Of a stretch of DNA of 64,000 nt, positions 19,955 to 28,841 are shown one piece after another. The DNA comes from Haematobacter missouriensis (GTDB lineage: Bacteria > Pseudomonadota > Alphaproteobacteria > Rhodobacterales > Rhodobacteraceae). The notes beneath the pieces were generated by a model. That model had not been told where the DNA came from. It worked only from the letters and a program-made list of their open reading frames with translations, and searched no databases. The position numbers and the translations under genes were made by a program. The stretch is taken from the NCBI RefSeq assembly GCF_000740775.1, contig NZ_JFGS01000004.1, forward strand, positions 124,001-188,000. The letters run 5' to 3'. How positions within the stretch are numbered: the stretch's first letter is position 1; every line of letters starts with the position of its first letter.

Positions 19955-21196
19955 CTAGGATTCTCTGCCACCGTGCCGGGCGCGGTCCCCCGACGGCAAC
20001 AACCGCGTCCGCGTGGTGAACAGAAGGACACATACCACCATCAGCGCGGCCGCCAGCAGGAAGGGCGCGCCCGGCAGATGGACGGATGTCCGCCCGGAGG
20101 TGAAATGCGCAAAGACCTGCGTCATCACCAGCGGTGAAATAACCATGTTGAGCGCGTTGAGACTGGCCAGAACGCCCTGTAGCTCCCCCTGCTGATCGTC
20201 GCGGGCCCGGCGGGACATCACGGCGGTCAGCGCCGGCCCCACCACGCCGCCGAGCGCGGTCAGCGGCGTCAGCGCCAGCGCCAGCGTGCCGCTGGTAATG
20301 AAACCGAGCGCCACGAAGGAGGCCACGTCTATGCACATGCCGATGACGACGGTCCGCCCGTCCCCGAAACGGCGGATCATCGGCGCGATCAGAAAGCCCT
20401 GCACCACCGCCATGCCGACCCCGAAAACGGCGAGAGAGATACCCACCATCCGGCTGTTCCAGCCGAACTGCGCCTCGCCAAAGAAGGGCCAGACGGCGGG
20501 ATAGGAAAAGAGCGCGATGCAGTAGAGCAGATAGACGATCAGGAAGCGCGGCAGGCCCGGCAGTCGCCCGATGGCCCGGAACGCTCCGAACGGATTGGCG
20601 CGGCGGATGTCGAAGGGGCGGCGGATGCGGTCCGTCACCGTCTCGGGCAACACGAAATACCCGATCACCGCATTGAGCGCCGCGAGCGCCGCCGCGGCCC
20701 AGAAGGGCGCGCGTGTGCCGAACTCCGCCAGCCCTGCCCCGGCCAGCGGACCGAGCACGAAACCCAGACCAAAGGCCGCGTTGATGAGGCCGAAGTTCCG
20801 GGCCTTGTTCTCCGGCGCGGAGACATCGGCCATATAGGCCGCTGCCGTCGCATGGGTGGCGGAGGCCAGCCCCCCGATCGCCCGCCCGATGATGAGCAGC
20901 GTCAGCGTATGAGCCAGCGCCATCAGCATGTAGTCGAGCGCCACCACCAGCAGTGAAACCAGCAACACCGGTCGCCGACCGTAGCGATCCGACAGGGAGC
21001 CGAGCACTGGGCCGAACAGGAACTGCATCACCGCAAAGAGCGCGGCAAGCACACCGCCCCAGATCGCGGCATTGGCAAGCCCCTCGTGCGTTACCTCCCG
21101 CAGAAGCGCGGGGGTGACGGGAAGGATCAAGCCGATCCCGATCGCATCGATCAGGATGGTCACGCAGATTACCATGACCGGAAGGCGCGACGGCAT
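19955..21196 (-). CDS. TetA-like MFS efflux transporter
   Basis: Inner-membrane proton-coupled drug exporter of the 12-helix MFS class (TCR/Tet family by similarity). 413 residues. The MFS motif A between helices 2 and 3 reads GSLSDRYGRRPVLLVSLL. Helix 1 has the Tet-type DAIGIGLILPVTPALL. The long hydrophilic loop after helix 6 (LPETVTDRIRRPFDIRRANP) and the second half are well kept. No tetR-like gene lies next to it, so inducible tetracycline resistance should not be assumed; many chromosomal relatives have other or unknown substrates. Confidence 0.85.
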   Translation of the reverse strand: MPSRLPVMVICVTILIDAIGIGLILPVTPALLREVTHEGLANAAIWGGVLAALFAVMQFLFGPVLGSLSDRYGRRPVLLVSLLVVALDYMLMALAHTLTLLIIGRAIGGLASATHATAAAYMADVSAPENKARNFGLINAAFGLGFVLGPLAGAGLAEFGTRAPFWAAAALAALNAVIGYFVLPETVTDRIRRPFDIRRANPFGAFRAIGRLPGLPRFLIVYLLYCIALFSYPAVWPFFGEAQFGWNSRMVGISLAVFGVGMAVVQGFLIAPMIRRFGDGRTVVIGMCIDVASFVALGFITSGTLALALTPLTALGGVVGPALTAVMSRRARDDQQGELQGVLASLNALNMVISPLVMTQVFAHFTSGRTSVHLPGAPFLLAAALMVVCVLLFTTRTRLLPSGDRARHGGRES

Positions 21197-21478
21197 GCCT
21201 GTCCCCGAATTGCCTCACCCACTCGGCCAAGGCCGATCACTCAGGCTTCTATGCGCGGGAGCAGGGACAAGCAAATGCCAGCATGGCGATTGCGCCCCGT
21301 TTGCGCGGAATGTGACCATCCGGTGCCGCTTCCAAAGGGAAAGGCATCAGCTCGCGGATATGGCGGGGGCACGAGGCAGGCATGATCCGCCCGCCTTCAG
21401 GTTTCATGCCCCTCCGGCAGATGTCGCTCACCGCTGCCTGGCGGCAACCGTCACCTCCAGCGGAAATGCCTCACACCA

Positions 21479-23968
21479 TCAACCGTCGGCACGGATACGT
21501 GCGTTCGTCGGGTCGTAGGGACTGTCCTGCGTCACTTCGGCGGGCCAGAGCCTGCCCCCCATCCGTACTTCCAGCCGGGTACCGGGTGTGGCGAGAGCCG
21601 GCTCCACATATCCCATGCCGATGGATTTCCCGAAGGCCACCGACCAGCCGCCGGAGGTGAGTCGCCCCACAACCCTACCGTCCAGCCAGAGCGCCTCGCG
21701 CCCCCAAGGGTCCGCATCCTCCGGCCGGTCGATCAGAAGGGTGACGCAAGTGGCACGCAGAGGGGCTGCCTCCATCGCCTGCCTGCCCTGAAACTGCTTG
21801 GAGAGATCGACGAAACGCTCCACCCCGGCCTCAAGCGGTGTCGCGTCGCGACCGAGTTCCGTTCCGAAAGCGCGGTAGGATTTCTCCTGCCGGAGCCAGT
21901 TCTGGGCCCGGGCGCCGACCAGCTTCATCCCGTGCGGCTCGCCCGCCTCCATCAGCCTGTCCCAGAGGTAGGTCTGCATCTCGATCGGATGGTGAAGCTC
22001 CCACCCAAGCTCTCCGGTATAGGCCACCCGGATCGCGCGGACGGGGCACATGCCCAGCTCCACCTCTCGCATGGAAAGCCACGGGAACCTCTTGTTAGAA
22101 AGCGCGGTTTCCGGCTCCGCATCACGGATCAGGGTCTTGAGAATGTCGCGCGATGCAGGCCCCGCCAGCGCGAAGACACCCCATTGCGTCGTGATATCGT
22201 GAATGTCGATCCAGCCGAACTCCGCCCTCCTGTCCTCGGCGCATTTGCGCAGCCAGTCGCCGTCATACGCCGCCCAAGCCCCGGCAGAAACGAGGTAATA
22301 GGCATCCTCCGCAAGCCGCACGATGGTGTATTCCGACCGGACGGTGCCCGTGGGGGTGAGCGCGTAGGTCAGCCCGATCCGCCCCACCTTCGGCAGGCGG
22401 TTGGTGGTGAACCAGTCGAGAAACGCTGTCGCGCCGGGACCACGGACCAGATGCTTTGCAAAGGCGCTCGCGTCGATCAGCCCGGCGGCCGAGCGAATCG
22501 CCTCCGCCTCAGCTCTTGCATACTGCCACCAGCCTCCGCGACGGAAACTGCGCGCGGCATGATCGTCGAAACCGGGGGGCGCGTAGTAGTTCGGCCGCTC
22601 CCAGCCGTTGACCTGACCGAACTGCGCACCCGCCGCCTTCTGCCGGTCATAGGCCGGGGCGGTGCGCAGCGGACGGGCAGCTTCCCGTTCCTCATCGGGA
22701 TGATGAAGGACGAAGACATGCTCATAGCATTCTTCGTTCTTGCGGACGGCATACTCGGTGGTCATCCAATCGCCGTAGCGTCGCGGATCGAGGCTCGCCA
22801 TATCGATCTCCGCCTCCCCCGCCGTCATCATCTGGGCGAGGTAATGGCCCGTGCCGCCCGCCGCCGTGATCCCGAAAGAGAAGCCCTCCGCCAGCCACAT
22901 GTTGCGCAGGCCCGGCGCGGGACCGACCAGCGGGTTGCCGTCGGGCGTGTAGCAGATGGGTCCGTTGAAGTCGTCCTTCAGCCCCGCCGCCTCGGACGAG
23001 GGAATACGGTGGAGCATGGCGGCGTATTCCTCCTCGATCCGGTCGAGGGCGAGCGGGAACAGGTCTGCCCGAAAGCTTTCCGGCACACCGTAGGCGAACC
23101 GCGCGGGGGCACCCCGCTCATAGGGGCCGAGGATCCAGCCGCCGCGTTCCTCCCGCACATACCATTTCGCATCCGCGTCGCGCAGGACGGGATGCTCCGG
23201 GTTGCCCGCCTTCCGCCACTCCACCAGCGCGCGGTCTGGCTCCGTCACGATATACTGATGCTCAACCGGAATCGCGGGGATCTTGATGCCGAGGAGCCGC
23301 GCCGTACGCTGCGCATGGTTGCCGGTCGCCGTCACCACATGTTCGGCGGTGATCTCCACCCGCTCCTCCGAGGGGATGAGGTTCCCGCCCCGCTCCACCA
23401 TCTTCGTGGCGGTGACCACCCATTCCCGCCCCGTCCAGCGATAGCCGTCCACCTGCCAGCGCCGCTCGATCGTCGCGCCGTGCAGCCGCGCGCCCCGCGC
23501 CATGGCCTGCGTGACATCGGCAGGATTGATGTAGCCGTCCGTCGGGTGGAAGAGCGCGCCTTTCAGATCCTCCGCACGGACCAGCGGCCAACGCTCCGCG
23601 ATCTGCTGCGGGGTCAGGAACACGTGTTCGATACCGACCGCCTCCGCCGTGGCAGAGTAGAGTCGGTATTCATCCATCCGCGCCTCCGTCTGCGCCATGC
23701 GCAGGTTGCCGACGATGGCGAAGCCGGGGTTCAGGCCCGTCTCCGCCTCCAGCGTCTTGTAGAAGCGGACGGAGTAGTCGTGGATATGGCTGGTCGCGTA
23801 GCCCATGTTGAAAAGCGGCAGAAGCCCCGCCGCGTGCCAGGTTGAGCCGGACGTCAGTTCATCCCGCTCCAGCAACATTGTGTCCCATCCCGCGCGGGCG
23901 AGGTGATAGGTGATGGCTGTGCCGACGGCGCCACCACCGACGACAAGGGCTCTGACATGGGTCTTCAT
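21479..23968 (-). CDS. FAD-dependent dimethylglycine/sarcosine dehydrogenase-like protein (GcvT domain)
   Basis: Two-part enzyme for oxidative N-demethylation of a methylated glycine. The N-terminal half is a DAO-type FAD domain (VVGGGAVGTAITYHLARAG at residues 8-26). The segment SGSTWHAAGLLP holds the His that forms the covalent flavin bond in relatives. The C-terminal half from about residue 430 is an aminomethyltransferase (GcvT) fold that passes the one-carbon unit to tetrahydrofolate (e.g. GPASRDIL, ELGWELH). 829 residues. The ATG at 23968 was chosen because the upstream frame lacks homology. It is divergent from infA; the exact substrate (sarcosine, dimethylglycine or related) is open. 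Confidence 0.88.
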   Translation of the reverse strand: MKTHVRALVVGGGAVGTAITYHLARAGWDTMLLERDELTSGSTWHAAGLLPLFNMGYATSHIHDYSVRFYKTLEAETGLNPGFAIVGNLRMAQTEARMDEYRLYSATAEAVGIEHVFLTPQQIAERWPLVRAEDLKGALFHPTDGYINPADVTQAMARGARLHGATIERRWQVDGYRWTGREWVVTATKMVERGGNLIPSEERVEITAEHVVTATGNHAQRTARLLGIKIPAIPVEHQYIVTEPDRALVEWRKAGNPEHPVLRDADAKWYVREERGGWILGPYERGAPARFAYGVPESFRADLFPLALDRIEEEYAAMLHRIPSSEAAGLKDDFNGPICYTPDGNPLVGPAPGLRNMWLAEGFSFGITAAGGTGHYLAQMMTAGEAEIDMASLDPRRYGDWMTTEYAVRKNEECYEHVFVLHHPDEEREAARPLRTAPAYDRQKAAGAQFGQVNGWERPNYYAPPGFDDHAARSFRRGGWWQYARAEAEAIRSAAGLIDASAFAKHLVRGPGATAFLDWFTTNRLPKVGRIGLTYALTPTGTVRSEYTIVRLAEDAYYLVSAGAWAAYDGDWLRKCAEDRRAEFGWIDIHDITTQWGVFALAGPASRDILKTLIRDAEPETALSNKRFPWLSMREVELGMCPVRAIRVAYTGELGWELHHPIEMQTYLWDRLMEAGEPHGMKLVGARAQNWLRQEKSYRAFGTELGRDATPLEAGVERFVDLSKQFQGRQAMEAAPLRATCVTLLIDRPEDADPWGREALWLDGRVVGRLTSGGWSVAFGKSIGMGYVEPALATPGTRLEVRMGGRLWPAEVTQDSPYDPTNARIRADG

Positions 23969-24172
23969 GATACGCGTCCTGTGCGGGAAGATTCTGGCAC
24001 CATGCGATGCCGCCGCGCGGACTGATGCCGTCGTCCCGACGCTTCTCGGTGGGAAAGCGACACTGCGCCGCCACGGGGCTGTTGACCGGCCGGCATCCTC
24101 CCGGCATCCTGACCCGAAATGCGCCGCTTCCGTGGGAAGCCGGTTTCTTTTCGCCTTGCCGCAACTCCCGGC

Positions 24173-24201
24173 TTGAAATCCGTCGCGAATGAGCGCATCT
24201 A
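24173..24201 (+). promoter_or_regulatory. Candidate infA promoter
   Basis: TTGAAA (24173-24178), a 17-nt spacer and CATCTA (24196-24201) lie 45 nt upstream of the infA ATG. The spacing is ideal for the housekeeping sigma factor; the -10 is imperfect. Confidence 0.45.
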
Positions 24202-24245
24202 AACCCTGCCCGCGATTTGTGCGGGCGATCCCCATTGGAGTGAAC

Positions 24246-24464
24246 ATGGCCAAGGAAGAACTGCTCGAATTTCCCGGCGTCGTGAAGGAACTCCTGCCGA
24301 ATGCGACGTTTAGGGTCGAGCTGGAAAACGGCCATGAAATCATCGCGCATACGGCAGGCAAGATGCGCAAGAACCGGATCCGCGTCCTTGCGGGCGACCG
24401 CGTTCAGGTAGAGATGACGCCCTACGATCTGTCCAAGGGCCGGATCAACTACCGCTTCAAGTAA
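24246..24464 (+). CDS. infA: Translation initiation factor IF-1
   Basis: 72-residue S1/OB-fold factor that binds the A site of the 30S subunit during initiation. The sequence [20 protein letters not shown] through [20 protein letters not shown] is diagnostic. ATG 24246 gives the canonical length, and TTGGAGTGA lies just upstream. Its stop TAA shares one base with the ATG of maf, so the downstream genes are co-translated. Confidence 0.98.
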   Translation: MAKEELLEFPGVVKELLPNATFRVELENGHEIIAHTAGKMRKNRIRVLAGDRVQVEMTPYDLSKGRINYRFK

Positions 24465-25039
24465 TGCGCCTGATCCTCGGATCGGCCAGCCCGCGCCGGA
24501 AGGAACTTCTGGCGCAGCTCGGGCTTCGCCCCGATGCGATCCTGCCCCCCGACATCGACGAGACCCCTCGTGCGCGCGAACTGCCGCGGCCCTACTGCGC
24601 CCGGATGGCGCGCGAAAAGGTCATGGCCGTGACCGCCGCGCCGGAGGATGTCGTGCTCTGCGCGGATACCACTGTGGCGCTGGGCCGGCGAATCCTTGGC
24701 AAGCCCGCCGATGCGGCGGAAGCGGCGGCCTTTCTGGTCGCCCTTGCCGGGCGCAGGCACAAGGTCATCACCGCTGTCGCCGTGCGTCGAGGCGAACGGC
24801 TGTGGGAGCGGGTCGTGGAAACGACCGTGCAGATGAAGCGGCTCTCGGACATCGAACTGAACGGTTATCTTGCCAGTGGCGAGTGGGAGGGCAAGGCCGG
24901 AGCCTATGCGATCCAAGGCCGCGCGGGCGCGTTCATCCCTTGGATCCAAGGTTCATTTACCGGCGTCGTCGGCCTCCCCGTGGCGGAAACGGCGCAGCTT
25001 CTGACCGCCGCGGGCTGTTCGCTACGGGAGGCGGCATGA
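24464..25039 (+). CDS. maf: Maf-family nucleoside triphosphate pyrophosphatase
   Basis: Cytosolic house-cleaning enzyme that hydrolyses non-canonical or surplus NTPs to NMP and PPi. 191 residues. Motifs: [18 protein letters not shown] at the N-terminus (nucleotide site), EKVMAV, and the metal-binding [11 protein letters not shown] with the catalytic Asp. [27 protein letters not shown] completes the site. The ATG overlaps the infA stop by one base, and the stop overlaps the next gene by 4 nt. Confidence 0.95.
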   Translation: MRLILGSASPRRKELLAQLGLRPDAILPPDIDETPRARELPRPYCARMAREKVMAVTAAPEDVVLCADTTVALGRRILGKPADAAEAAAFLVALAGRRHKVITAVAVRRGERLWERVVETTVQMKRLSDIELNGYLASGEWEGKAGAYAIQGRAGAFIPWIQGSFTGVVGLPVAETAQLLTAAGCSLREAA

Positions 25040-26082
25040 AGGGACGCGTGATCCTGCTCGACCATTGGCAGGGCCGGCCCGCCGCCGCCCTGCTCATCGA
25101 CGGACGGCTTGAGGATTTCCTCGTCGATCCGCCGGAAGATGCAGGCCCGCAACCGGGCGCGATCTGCCGCGGCATCGTCGATCGCCAGATGAAAGGCCAG
25201 GGCGGAGTTTTCCTGCGCCTGCCCGATGGGCAGAAGGGGTTTCTCCGTCAGGCGGGCGGTCTCTCCCCCGGTCAGAGTCTGATCGTTCAGGTCTCTGGCT
25301 GGGCAGAGCCGGGCAAAGCCGTCCCTGTGGGTACGCGCCTGCTGTTCAAGAGCCGCCTTGCCATCGTCACCCCCGGCGCGCCCGGCCTCAACGTCTCCCG
25401 CGCCATCCATGATGCCGATGTGCGCGAGGCGCTGACAGCCATGGCGGAGACGGCTATGGGCGGAGCGCCGGAGGATTTCGGTCTCGTGCTCCGTACCGCC
25501 GCCGCCCGTGCGGAGGAGGCGGAGATCGTCGAGGATATCGCCGCGATGCGCAGCCTCGCCGAAGCTGTGATCGCCGATACCACCGGCGGCCCCGAGCTTT
25601 TGGTGGAAGGTGCAGGCGCCTGGGACATCGCATGGCGGGACTGGTCCGATCCTCCCGCCGACGAGGTGGACGATGCGGTCGGTGCCTTTGTCCGCTTCGG
25701 GGTGGAGGAACAGATCGCAGATGCTCTCTTGCCGACTGCCGTTCTTTCGGGAAGCGGCAGCTTGTATGTGGAGCCGACGCGCGCCCTCGTGGCCGTGGAC
25801 GTGAATACCGGGGGCGACACCAGCCCCGCCGCGGGCTTGAAGGCCAATATCGCCGCCGCCCGTGAATTGCCGCGCCTGCTCCGGCTCAAGGGGCTTGGCG
25901 GACAGATCATTGTCGATTTCGCGCCCATGCCAAAGAAGGACCGGAGCGCCCTCGAACAGGTTCTGCGCGCCGCCTTCCGCGCGGAGGGCGGAGAGACCAG
26001 CCTTGCCGGATGGACGCCGCTGGGCAATTTCGAACTACAACGCAAACGCGAGCGCCTGCCCCTGGTTTCCGGCCTCGCCTGA
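25036..26082 (+). CDS. Ribonuclease E/G family protein
   Basis: Endoribonuclease related to the catalytic core of RNase E/G, for RNA processing and decay. 348 residues, the short form common next to infA-maf in alphaproteobacteria; the larger RNase E is normally encoded elsewhere. An S1-like part is at residues 30-90, with the catalytic metal-binding aspartates in [13 protein letters not shown] and IIVDFAPM. The scaffold domain of RNase E is absent. Translation is coupled to maf through ATGA, and yacG follows after 10 nt. Confidence 0.88.
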   Translation: MKGRVILLDHWQGRPAAALLIDGRLEDFLVDPPEDAGPQPGAICRGIVDRQMKGQGGVFLRLPDGQKGFLRQAGGLSPGQSLIVQVSGWAEPGKAVPVGTRLLFKSRLAIVTPGAPGLNVSRAIHDADVREALTAMAETAMGGAPEDFGLVLRTAAARAEEAEIVEDIAAMRSLAEAVIADTTGGPELLVEGAGAWDIAWRDWSDPPADEVDDAVGAFVRFGVEEQIADALLPTAVLSGSGSLYVEPTRALVAVDVNTGGDTSPAAGLKANIAAARELPRLLRLKGLGGQIIVDFAPMPKKDRSALEQVLRAAFRAEGGETSLAGWTPLGNFELQRKRERLPLVSGLA

Positions 26083-26092
26083 GGAGGCTGCC

Positions 26093-26284
26093 ATGCCCTG
26101 CCCGATCTGCGGAAAACCGGCGGTGGAGAAATACCGCCCCTTCTGTTCGCGCCGTTGCGCCGACATCGACCTTGGAAAATGGCTGACTGGCGCCTACACG
26201 ATTCCGGCGACCGAAGAGGACGCCCCGGACGAGGATGACCTCGACACACGGTCAATGGCGGACCCAAAAGAAATCCGTCATTGA
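26093..26284 (+). CDS. yacG: DNA gyrase inhibitor YacG
   Basis: Small zinc protein; the E. coli homologue binds GyrB and inhibits gyrase. 63 residues. Four Cys ligands are visible in CPICGK and FCSRRCADIDLGKWL, the family signature. An acidic tail follows. The Shine-Dalgarno sequence GAGGAGG precedes the ATG. It is the last gene before the tRNA-Phe at which the mobile element is inserted. Confidence 0.95.
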   Translation: MPCPICGKPAVEKYRPFCSRRCADIDLGKWLTGAYTIPATEEDAPDEDDLDTRSMADPKEIRH

Positions 26285-26360
26285 GCGGCATTTGCCTCTG
26301 GACAGTCTCTCCGGGCTCACTTAAACACCGCTCCACCGGCGGGCGAGCCCACCGGACGGT

Positions 26361-26436
26361 GCCCAGATAGCTCAGTTGGTAGAGCAGCGGATTGAAAATC
26401 CGCGTGTCGCTGGTTCGATTCCGGCTCTGGGCACCA
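26361..26436 (+). tRNA. tRNA-Phe (GAA)
   Basis: 76-nt tRNA starting GCCCAGATAGCTCAGTTGG, with the anticodon loop TTGAAAA (GAA), T-arm GGTTCGATTCC, acceptor TCTGGGC, A73 and an encoded CCA. The cloverleaf is complete. Its 3' end is the integration site of the following element: the last 16 nt recur at 39462-39477. The element enters at the 3' side, so the tRNA stays functional. Confidence 0.97.
26421..26436 (+). repeat. Attachment site, left (attL)
   Basis: CCGGCTCTGGGCACCA forms the T-arm end, acceptor and CCA of tRNA-Phe and is repeated exactly at 39462-39477. The identity continues imperfectly leftwards (TTCGATT versus TTCAATG). Confidence 0.9.
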
Positions 26437-26490
26437 TAAAGATCAAAAAATATCAACAATATCATTGGTTTAAGCAGTGGATGATTTTTT

Positions 26491-26514
26491 CAGTCCACCC
26501 TTCAGACCACCTTT
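26491..26514 (+). repeat. Possible integrase arm-type site, left
   Basis: Two spaced copies of CAG(T/A)CCACC separated by 13 nt, matching 20 of 24 bases of 39312-39335 in the same orientation. Paired direct motifs near each end of the element are what a tyrosine integrase with an arm-binding N-terminal domain would need. The region 26437-26728 otherwise has no gene. Confidence 0.45.
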
Positions 26515-26728
26515 CGGCGCGCGCTTGGCCGATGTGTTTCGCTACCCTGTGAGACTTCGGACCGTGCCCGGACATCGGGATAGCTATCCCGAAGTCCGCA
26601 GTCCGCAATTTCAACCGGACGAAAAAATCTGCGCGTGAGAGGGAGGCGGGTCGGCAACATGTGCCCGAGCCGGAATCCGGACTACCCCCCCCTCCGTCGC
26701 CGCTTGCGGGAGCAATACCCTGCACTCT

Positions 26729-27211
26729 ATGTGGCGGCATGAAATACGCCCTTGCCCTCATCGCCCTTCTTGCCGCGCCCATTGCAAACGCCGCACTGTC
26801 ACCATCACGGGAACGGCGAGCGTCATCGACGGCGACACAATCGAGATACACGGCCAGCGCATCCGACTGCATGGCATCGACAGCCCGGAGGGGCGGCAGC
26901 GGTGCCAGCGAGCCGGGCAAGAATGGCGATGCGGGACAGAGGCCGCGAATGCGTTGGCCAGGCTCATCGACCGCTCACCTGTCACCTGCGTCGAGAAGGA
27001 CGTTGACCAATACGGCCGCATCGTCGCCACCTGCTCTGTCCGGGGAACAGACGTGAACCGCTGGATGGTCGCGAACGGATGGGCCGTTGCCTATCGCCGT
27101 TACTCCCGCGCCTATGACGACGACGAGCGCGAAGCCCGCAGCGCCCAGCGCGGAATATGGGCCGGTGAGTTCCAGATGCCTTGGGATTGGCGCAAGGCAC
27201 TGAGACGATAG
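26729..27211 (+). CDS. SNase-like (thermonuclease) nuclease, apparent frameshift at the signal peptide
   Basis: Calcium-dependent nuclease of the staphylococcal-nuclease fold, normally secreted. From TVTITGTASVIDGDTIEIHG onward the domain is intact, including the active-site regions RIRLHGIDSPEG and DQYGRIVATC. A perfect signal peptide (MKYALALIALLAAPIANAA, ATG 26739) precedes it, but in a different frame; the frame shift lies near 26795-26805. As it stands the nuclease frame can start only from ATG 26729 without a signal, giving 160 residues. It is either a recent inactivation, a sequencing slip, or loss of export. A 51-aa secreted protein is encoded convergently just behind it. Confidence 0.75.
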   Translation: MWRHEIRPCPHRPSCRAHCKRRTVTITGTASVIDGDTIEIHGQRIRLHGIDSPEGRQRCQRAGQEWRCGTEAANALARLIDRSPVTCVEKDVDQYGRIVATCSVRGTDVNRWMVANGWAVAYRRYSRAYDDDEREARSAQRGIWAGEFQMPWDWRKALRR

Positions 27212-27221
27212 GCTCTCTGCC

Positions 27222-27377
27222 TCAATGGCAGTGCACTTCGCCGCGCTTCTTGTCCATGTGGCAGCATTTGCCCGGTGGGGATGACTTCCTGCACCCGCCG
27301 CCATGGGCGGATACCGGGGTGGAAACGCCGACGGCGAAAACCAGCGCCAACGCGCATGCAAAAACAGATCGAATCAA
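27222..27377 (-). CDS. Small exported YHYH-type Cys/His-rich protein
   Basis: 51 residues from a TTG start at 27377, with Shine-Dalgarno GAGGA six bases upstream. A signal peptide ends at PVSA, followed by the mature part HGGGCRKSSPPGK, then CCHMDKKRGEVHCH. This resembles the short HGGG...CH...G..HCH motif found alone or at the C-terminus of secreted nucleases. It lies convergent to, and 10 nt from, the nuclease gene, so the two may be a split version of a nuclease with a YHYH tail. The exact function is unknown; metal binding is likely from the Cys/His content. Confidence 0.6.
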   Translation of the reverse strand: MIRSVFACALALVFAVGVSTPVSAHGGGCRKSSPPGKCCHMDKKRGEVHCH

Positions 27378-27470
27378 TTCGGTTCCTCATATATCATGGG
27401 GAACCTAACGGGCTGTCCACAATGGACAAAGCACCGCGCTGGGCGAGGCCGTCAGTCTGTGGCAGGGCAA

Positions 27471-27665
27471 TTACGGAACCGTCTTGGTGGCGCGGTAGGA
27501 TTGGATGGCTGCCATGAACTGGTTGAGACGGCGCGTCTCCCAGCTCCTGCTTTTGGCTTCCACTGTCAGGCGAAGCGAGTGCATCAGCATCAACCTTTCG
27601 ACGGCATCCAGCCCGGCAAGCGCTGCGCACTCTGGTCGGAATTCCTCTGGGGTTTCATCGCTCAT
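27471..27665 (-). CDS. Hypothetical protein (64 aa)
   Basis: Small soluble protein beginning MSDETPEEFRPECAALAG. It is rich in Arg/Glu with a probable two-helix fold (VERLMLMHSLRLTVEAKSR, TRRLNQFMAAI). No family is recognised. The ATG overlaps the stop of the 75-aa gene upstream (ATGA), which supports the chosen start and expression as the last gene of a leftward operon starting at 28758. Confidence 0.6.
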   Translation of the reverse strand: MSDETPEEFRPECAALAGLDAVERLMLMHSLRLTVEAKSRSWETRRLNQFMAAIQSYRATKTVP

Positions 27666-27889
27666 GGCTTCATCCCGGCCAGTTCCATACCGTCGATGAC
27701 GGCACCCATGAATACCTCCGCCAGTTCCAGCGTGAGGGCGACAGCCCATTGGGCGCTCTCTCCTTCGCTGGCACCCGTATTGCTCTCCAGAGCCAGCCGT
27801 GCCGCCGTGACGAGGCCGGAGGCGGTGTAGGCAAAGCTGACGGCCCGTTCGGTCCTGTCGATATAGGCAATGTCGCTGTCGGTAATCAT
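27662..27889 (-). CDS. Hypothetical protein (75 aa)
   Basis: Starts MITDSDIAYIDRTERAVSFA after a strong AGGAGG site and is predicted all-helical, with a long amphipathic stretch (ALTLELAEVFMGAVIDGMELAG). No family is recognised. It overlaps the 64-aa gene by 4 nt downstream and the broken gene upstream by 4 nt, so the five small genes between 27471 and 28758 look like one operon of accessory proteins of the element. Confidence 0.6.
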   Translation of the reverse strand: MITDSDIAYIDRTERAVSFAYTASGLVTAARLALESNTGASEGESAQWAVALTLELAEVFMGAVIDGMELAGMKP

Positions 27890-28183
27890 GTCCTGTCCTC
27901 CTGTGGATCGGCTTGGGCGTGAACGATGCAGCCGGTGCCGAACACCAAGGCGCGGGCCTCGGCCCAGAGCGCCGGTAGCTCGTTGTGGCTGGGCAACCGG
28001 CCCTCCCCGCGCAAACCACTGCATGACAGGCGTGTCCTTGCGCGGCACGGCAGCGCCGCCTTGGGGGTGCGGGTCCACCTCGGACGGTAACGGGCGGGCC
28101 TCCGCATCCGGGAAGGTATGGCGATGGATGAAGCCTGCCAGCGGCGCGGCAACGGCTACGTGAACGAGGGTGCGGCGCTTCAT
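27886..28183 (-). pseudogene. Small membrane/exported protein with apparent frameshift
   Basis: The N-terminal part (MKRRTLVHVAVAAPLAGFI, ATG 28183) looks like a signal or anchor, followed by a linker to TPVMQWFARG. In that frame the protein would run on into the next gene. The sensible continuation is in the next frame: GRLPSHNELPALWAEARALV, then FGTGCIVHAQAD, stopping at 27886 in an ATGA overlap with the next gene. A one-base slip near 28000-28010 would join the two parts into about 98 residues. No family function is known to me. Confidence 0.45.
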
Positions 28184-28401
28184 GACCGGGCCTCCTCACT
28201 GTGCGTCACCATCCCGCCCCCATTCATCAGGTTGCGCGTGTGACGCAGCGCGGTCCGCATGTAGCTTCGGGCCTCCCGGATCGGCTGCGGCAGCGGATGG
28301 CGGCTTTCGGTCGCGTCCAGCGCCAGCGCGAGGCAGTCGTGGATTTCGTGAAGGGCGGCAGCGGGCAAGCCGGGGCCGTTGCCCGGAATGGGGTTACGCA
28401 T
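28180..28401 (-). CDS. Hypothetical protein (73 aa)
   Basis: Begins MRNPIPGNGPGLPAAALHEI, preceded by AAAGGAG. It has one helical segment (HEIHDCLALALDATESRH) and an Arg-rich second half (ARSYMRTALRHTRNLM). No family is recognised. Its stop overlaps the ATG of the downstream gene by 4 nt, supporting translation in the leftward accessory operon. Confidence 0.6.
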   Translation of the reverse strand: MRNPIPGNGPGLPAAALHEIHDCLALALDATESRHPLPQPIREARSYMRTALRHTRNLMNGGGMVTHSEEARS

Positions 28402-28455
28402 GGTCAGGCTCCTTTCCAGAGCGATGGTCTGGGATTGGGTGCGCCGGGGCGCTGG

Positions 28456-28758
28456 TCAGACAGTGGCGCGCAACTCTGCGCGCAAGGCATCGAGGCGGCG
28501 CCAGTCGCAGGGCTCCAGCCGGTCTTTGCATTCGATCAGGAAGATTTCCGCACGGACTTCCTCAGCCGGGCGCGCCGTGTCGGCGATGCGGGCCATTTCC
28601 GCCGCGACACTTGCAGCGATGGCAGCAACCCGCTTCACGTCCCACCAGGCGTAGCGCAGCGCACGGGCGAGCTTCTGGCGCAGCGGCTCCCGCGAACCGG
28701 CAAAGCGGCGCACGATGGTCCAGGCGGCTTTCATGATGGCAGAACGGTCGTAAGTCAT
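28456..28758 (-). CDS. Hypothetical protein (100 aa)
   Basis: First gene of the leftward accessory operon, divergent from the XRE gene. Starts MTYDRSAIMKAAWTIVRRFA and is very rich in Arg/Ala with a long helix (VKRVAAIAASVAAEMARIAD) and a Cys-containing C-terminal segment (ECKDRLEPCDWRRLDAL). No catalytic motif and no confident family. Similar short basic proteins occur in alphaproteobacterial prophages (general impression, not verified). Confidence 0.6.
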   Translation of the reverse strand: MTYDRSAIMKAAWTIVRRFAGSREPLRQKLARALRYAWWDVKRVAAIAASVAAEMARIADTARPAEEVRAEIFLIECKDRLEPCDWRRLDALRAELRATV

Positions 28759-28777
28759 TTAAGTAACCCCGTTTGCA

Positions 28778-28841
28778 TATTCGCTTACTGTGTTATAGTT
28801 ATGATACAGGGTTAGCGAATAGCCAATAACCATGTTAGCGA
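28778..28841. promoter_or_regulatory. Divergent control region of the XRE gene
   Basis: Between the divergent starts lie TATTCGCTTAC (28778-28788), GGTTAGCGAATA (28810-28821) and GTTAGCGA (28834-28841): two facing and one extra half-site of a motif GTTAGCGAA. The DNA is AT-richer than its surroundings. This is the likely operator at which the 78-aa XRE protein represses one or both directions. Confidence 0.55.

Noticed and set aside
23969-24370. N-terminal extension of the GcvT-type dehydrogenase to 24370
   Set aside because: It runs antisense through infA and lacks homology; the FAD-binding start is at 23968.
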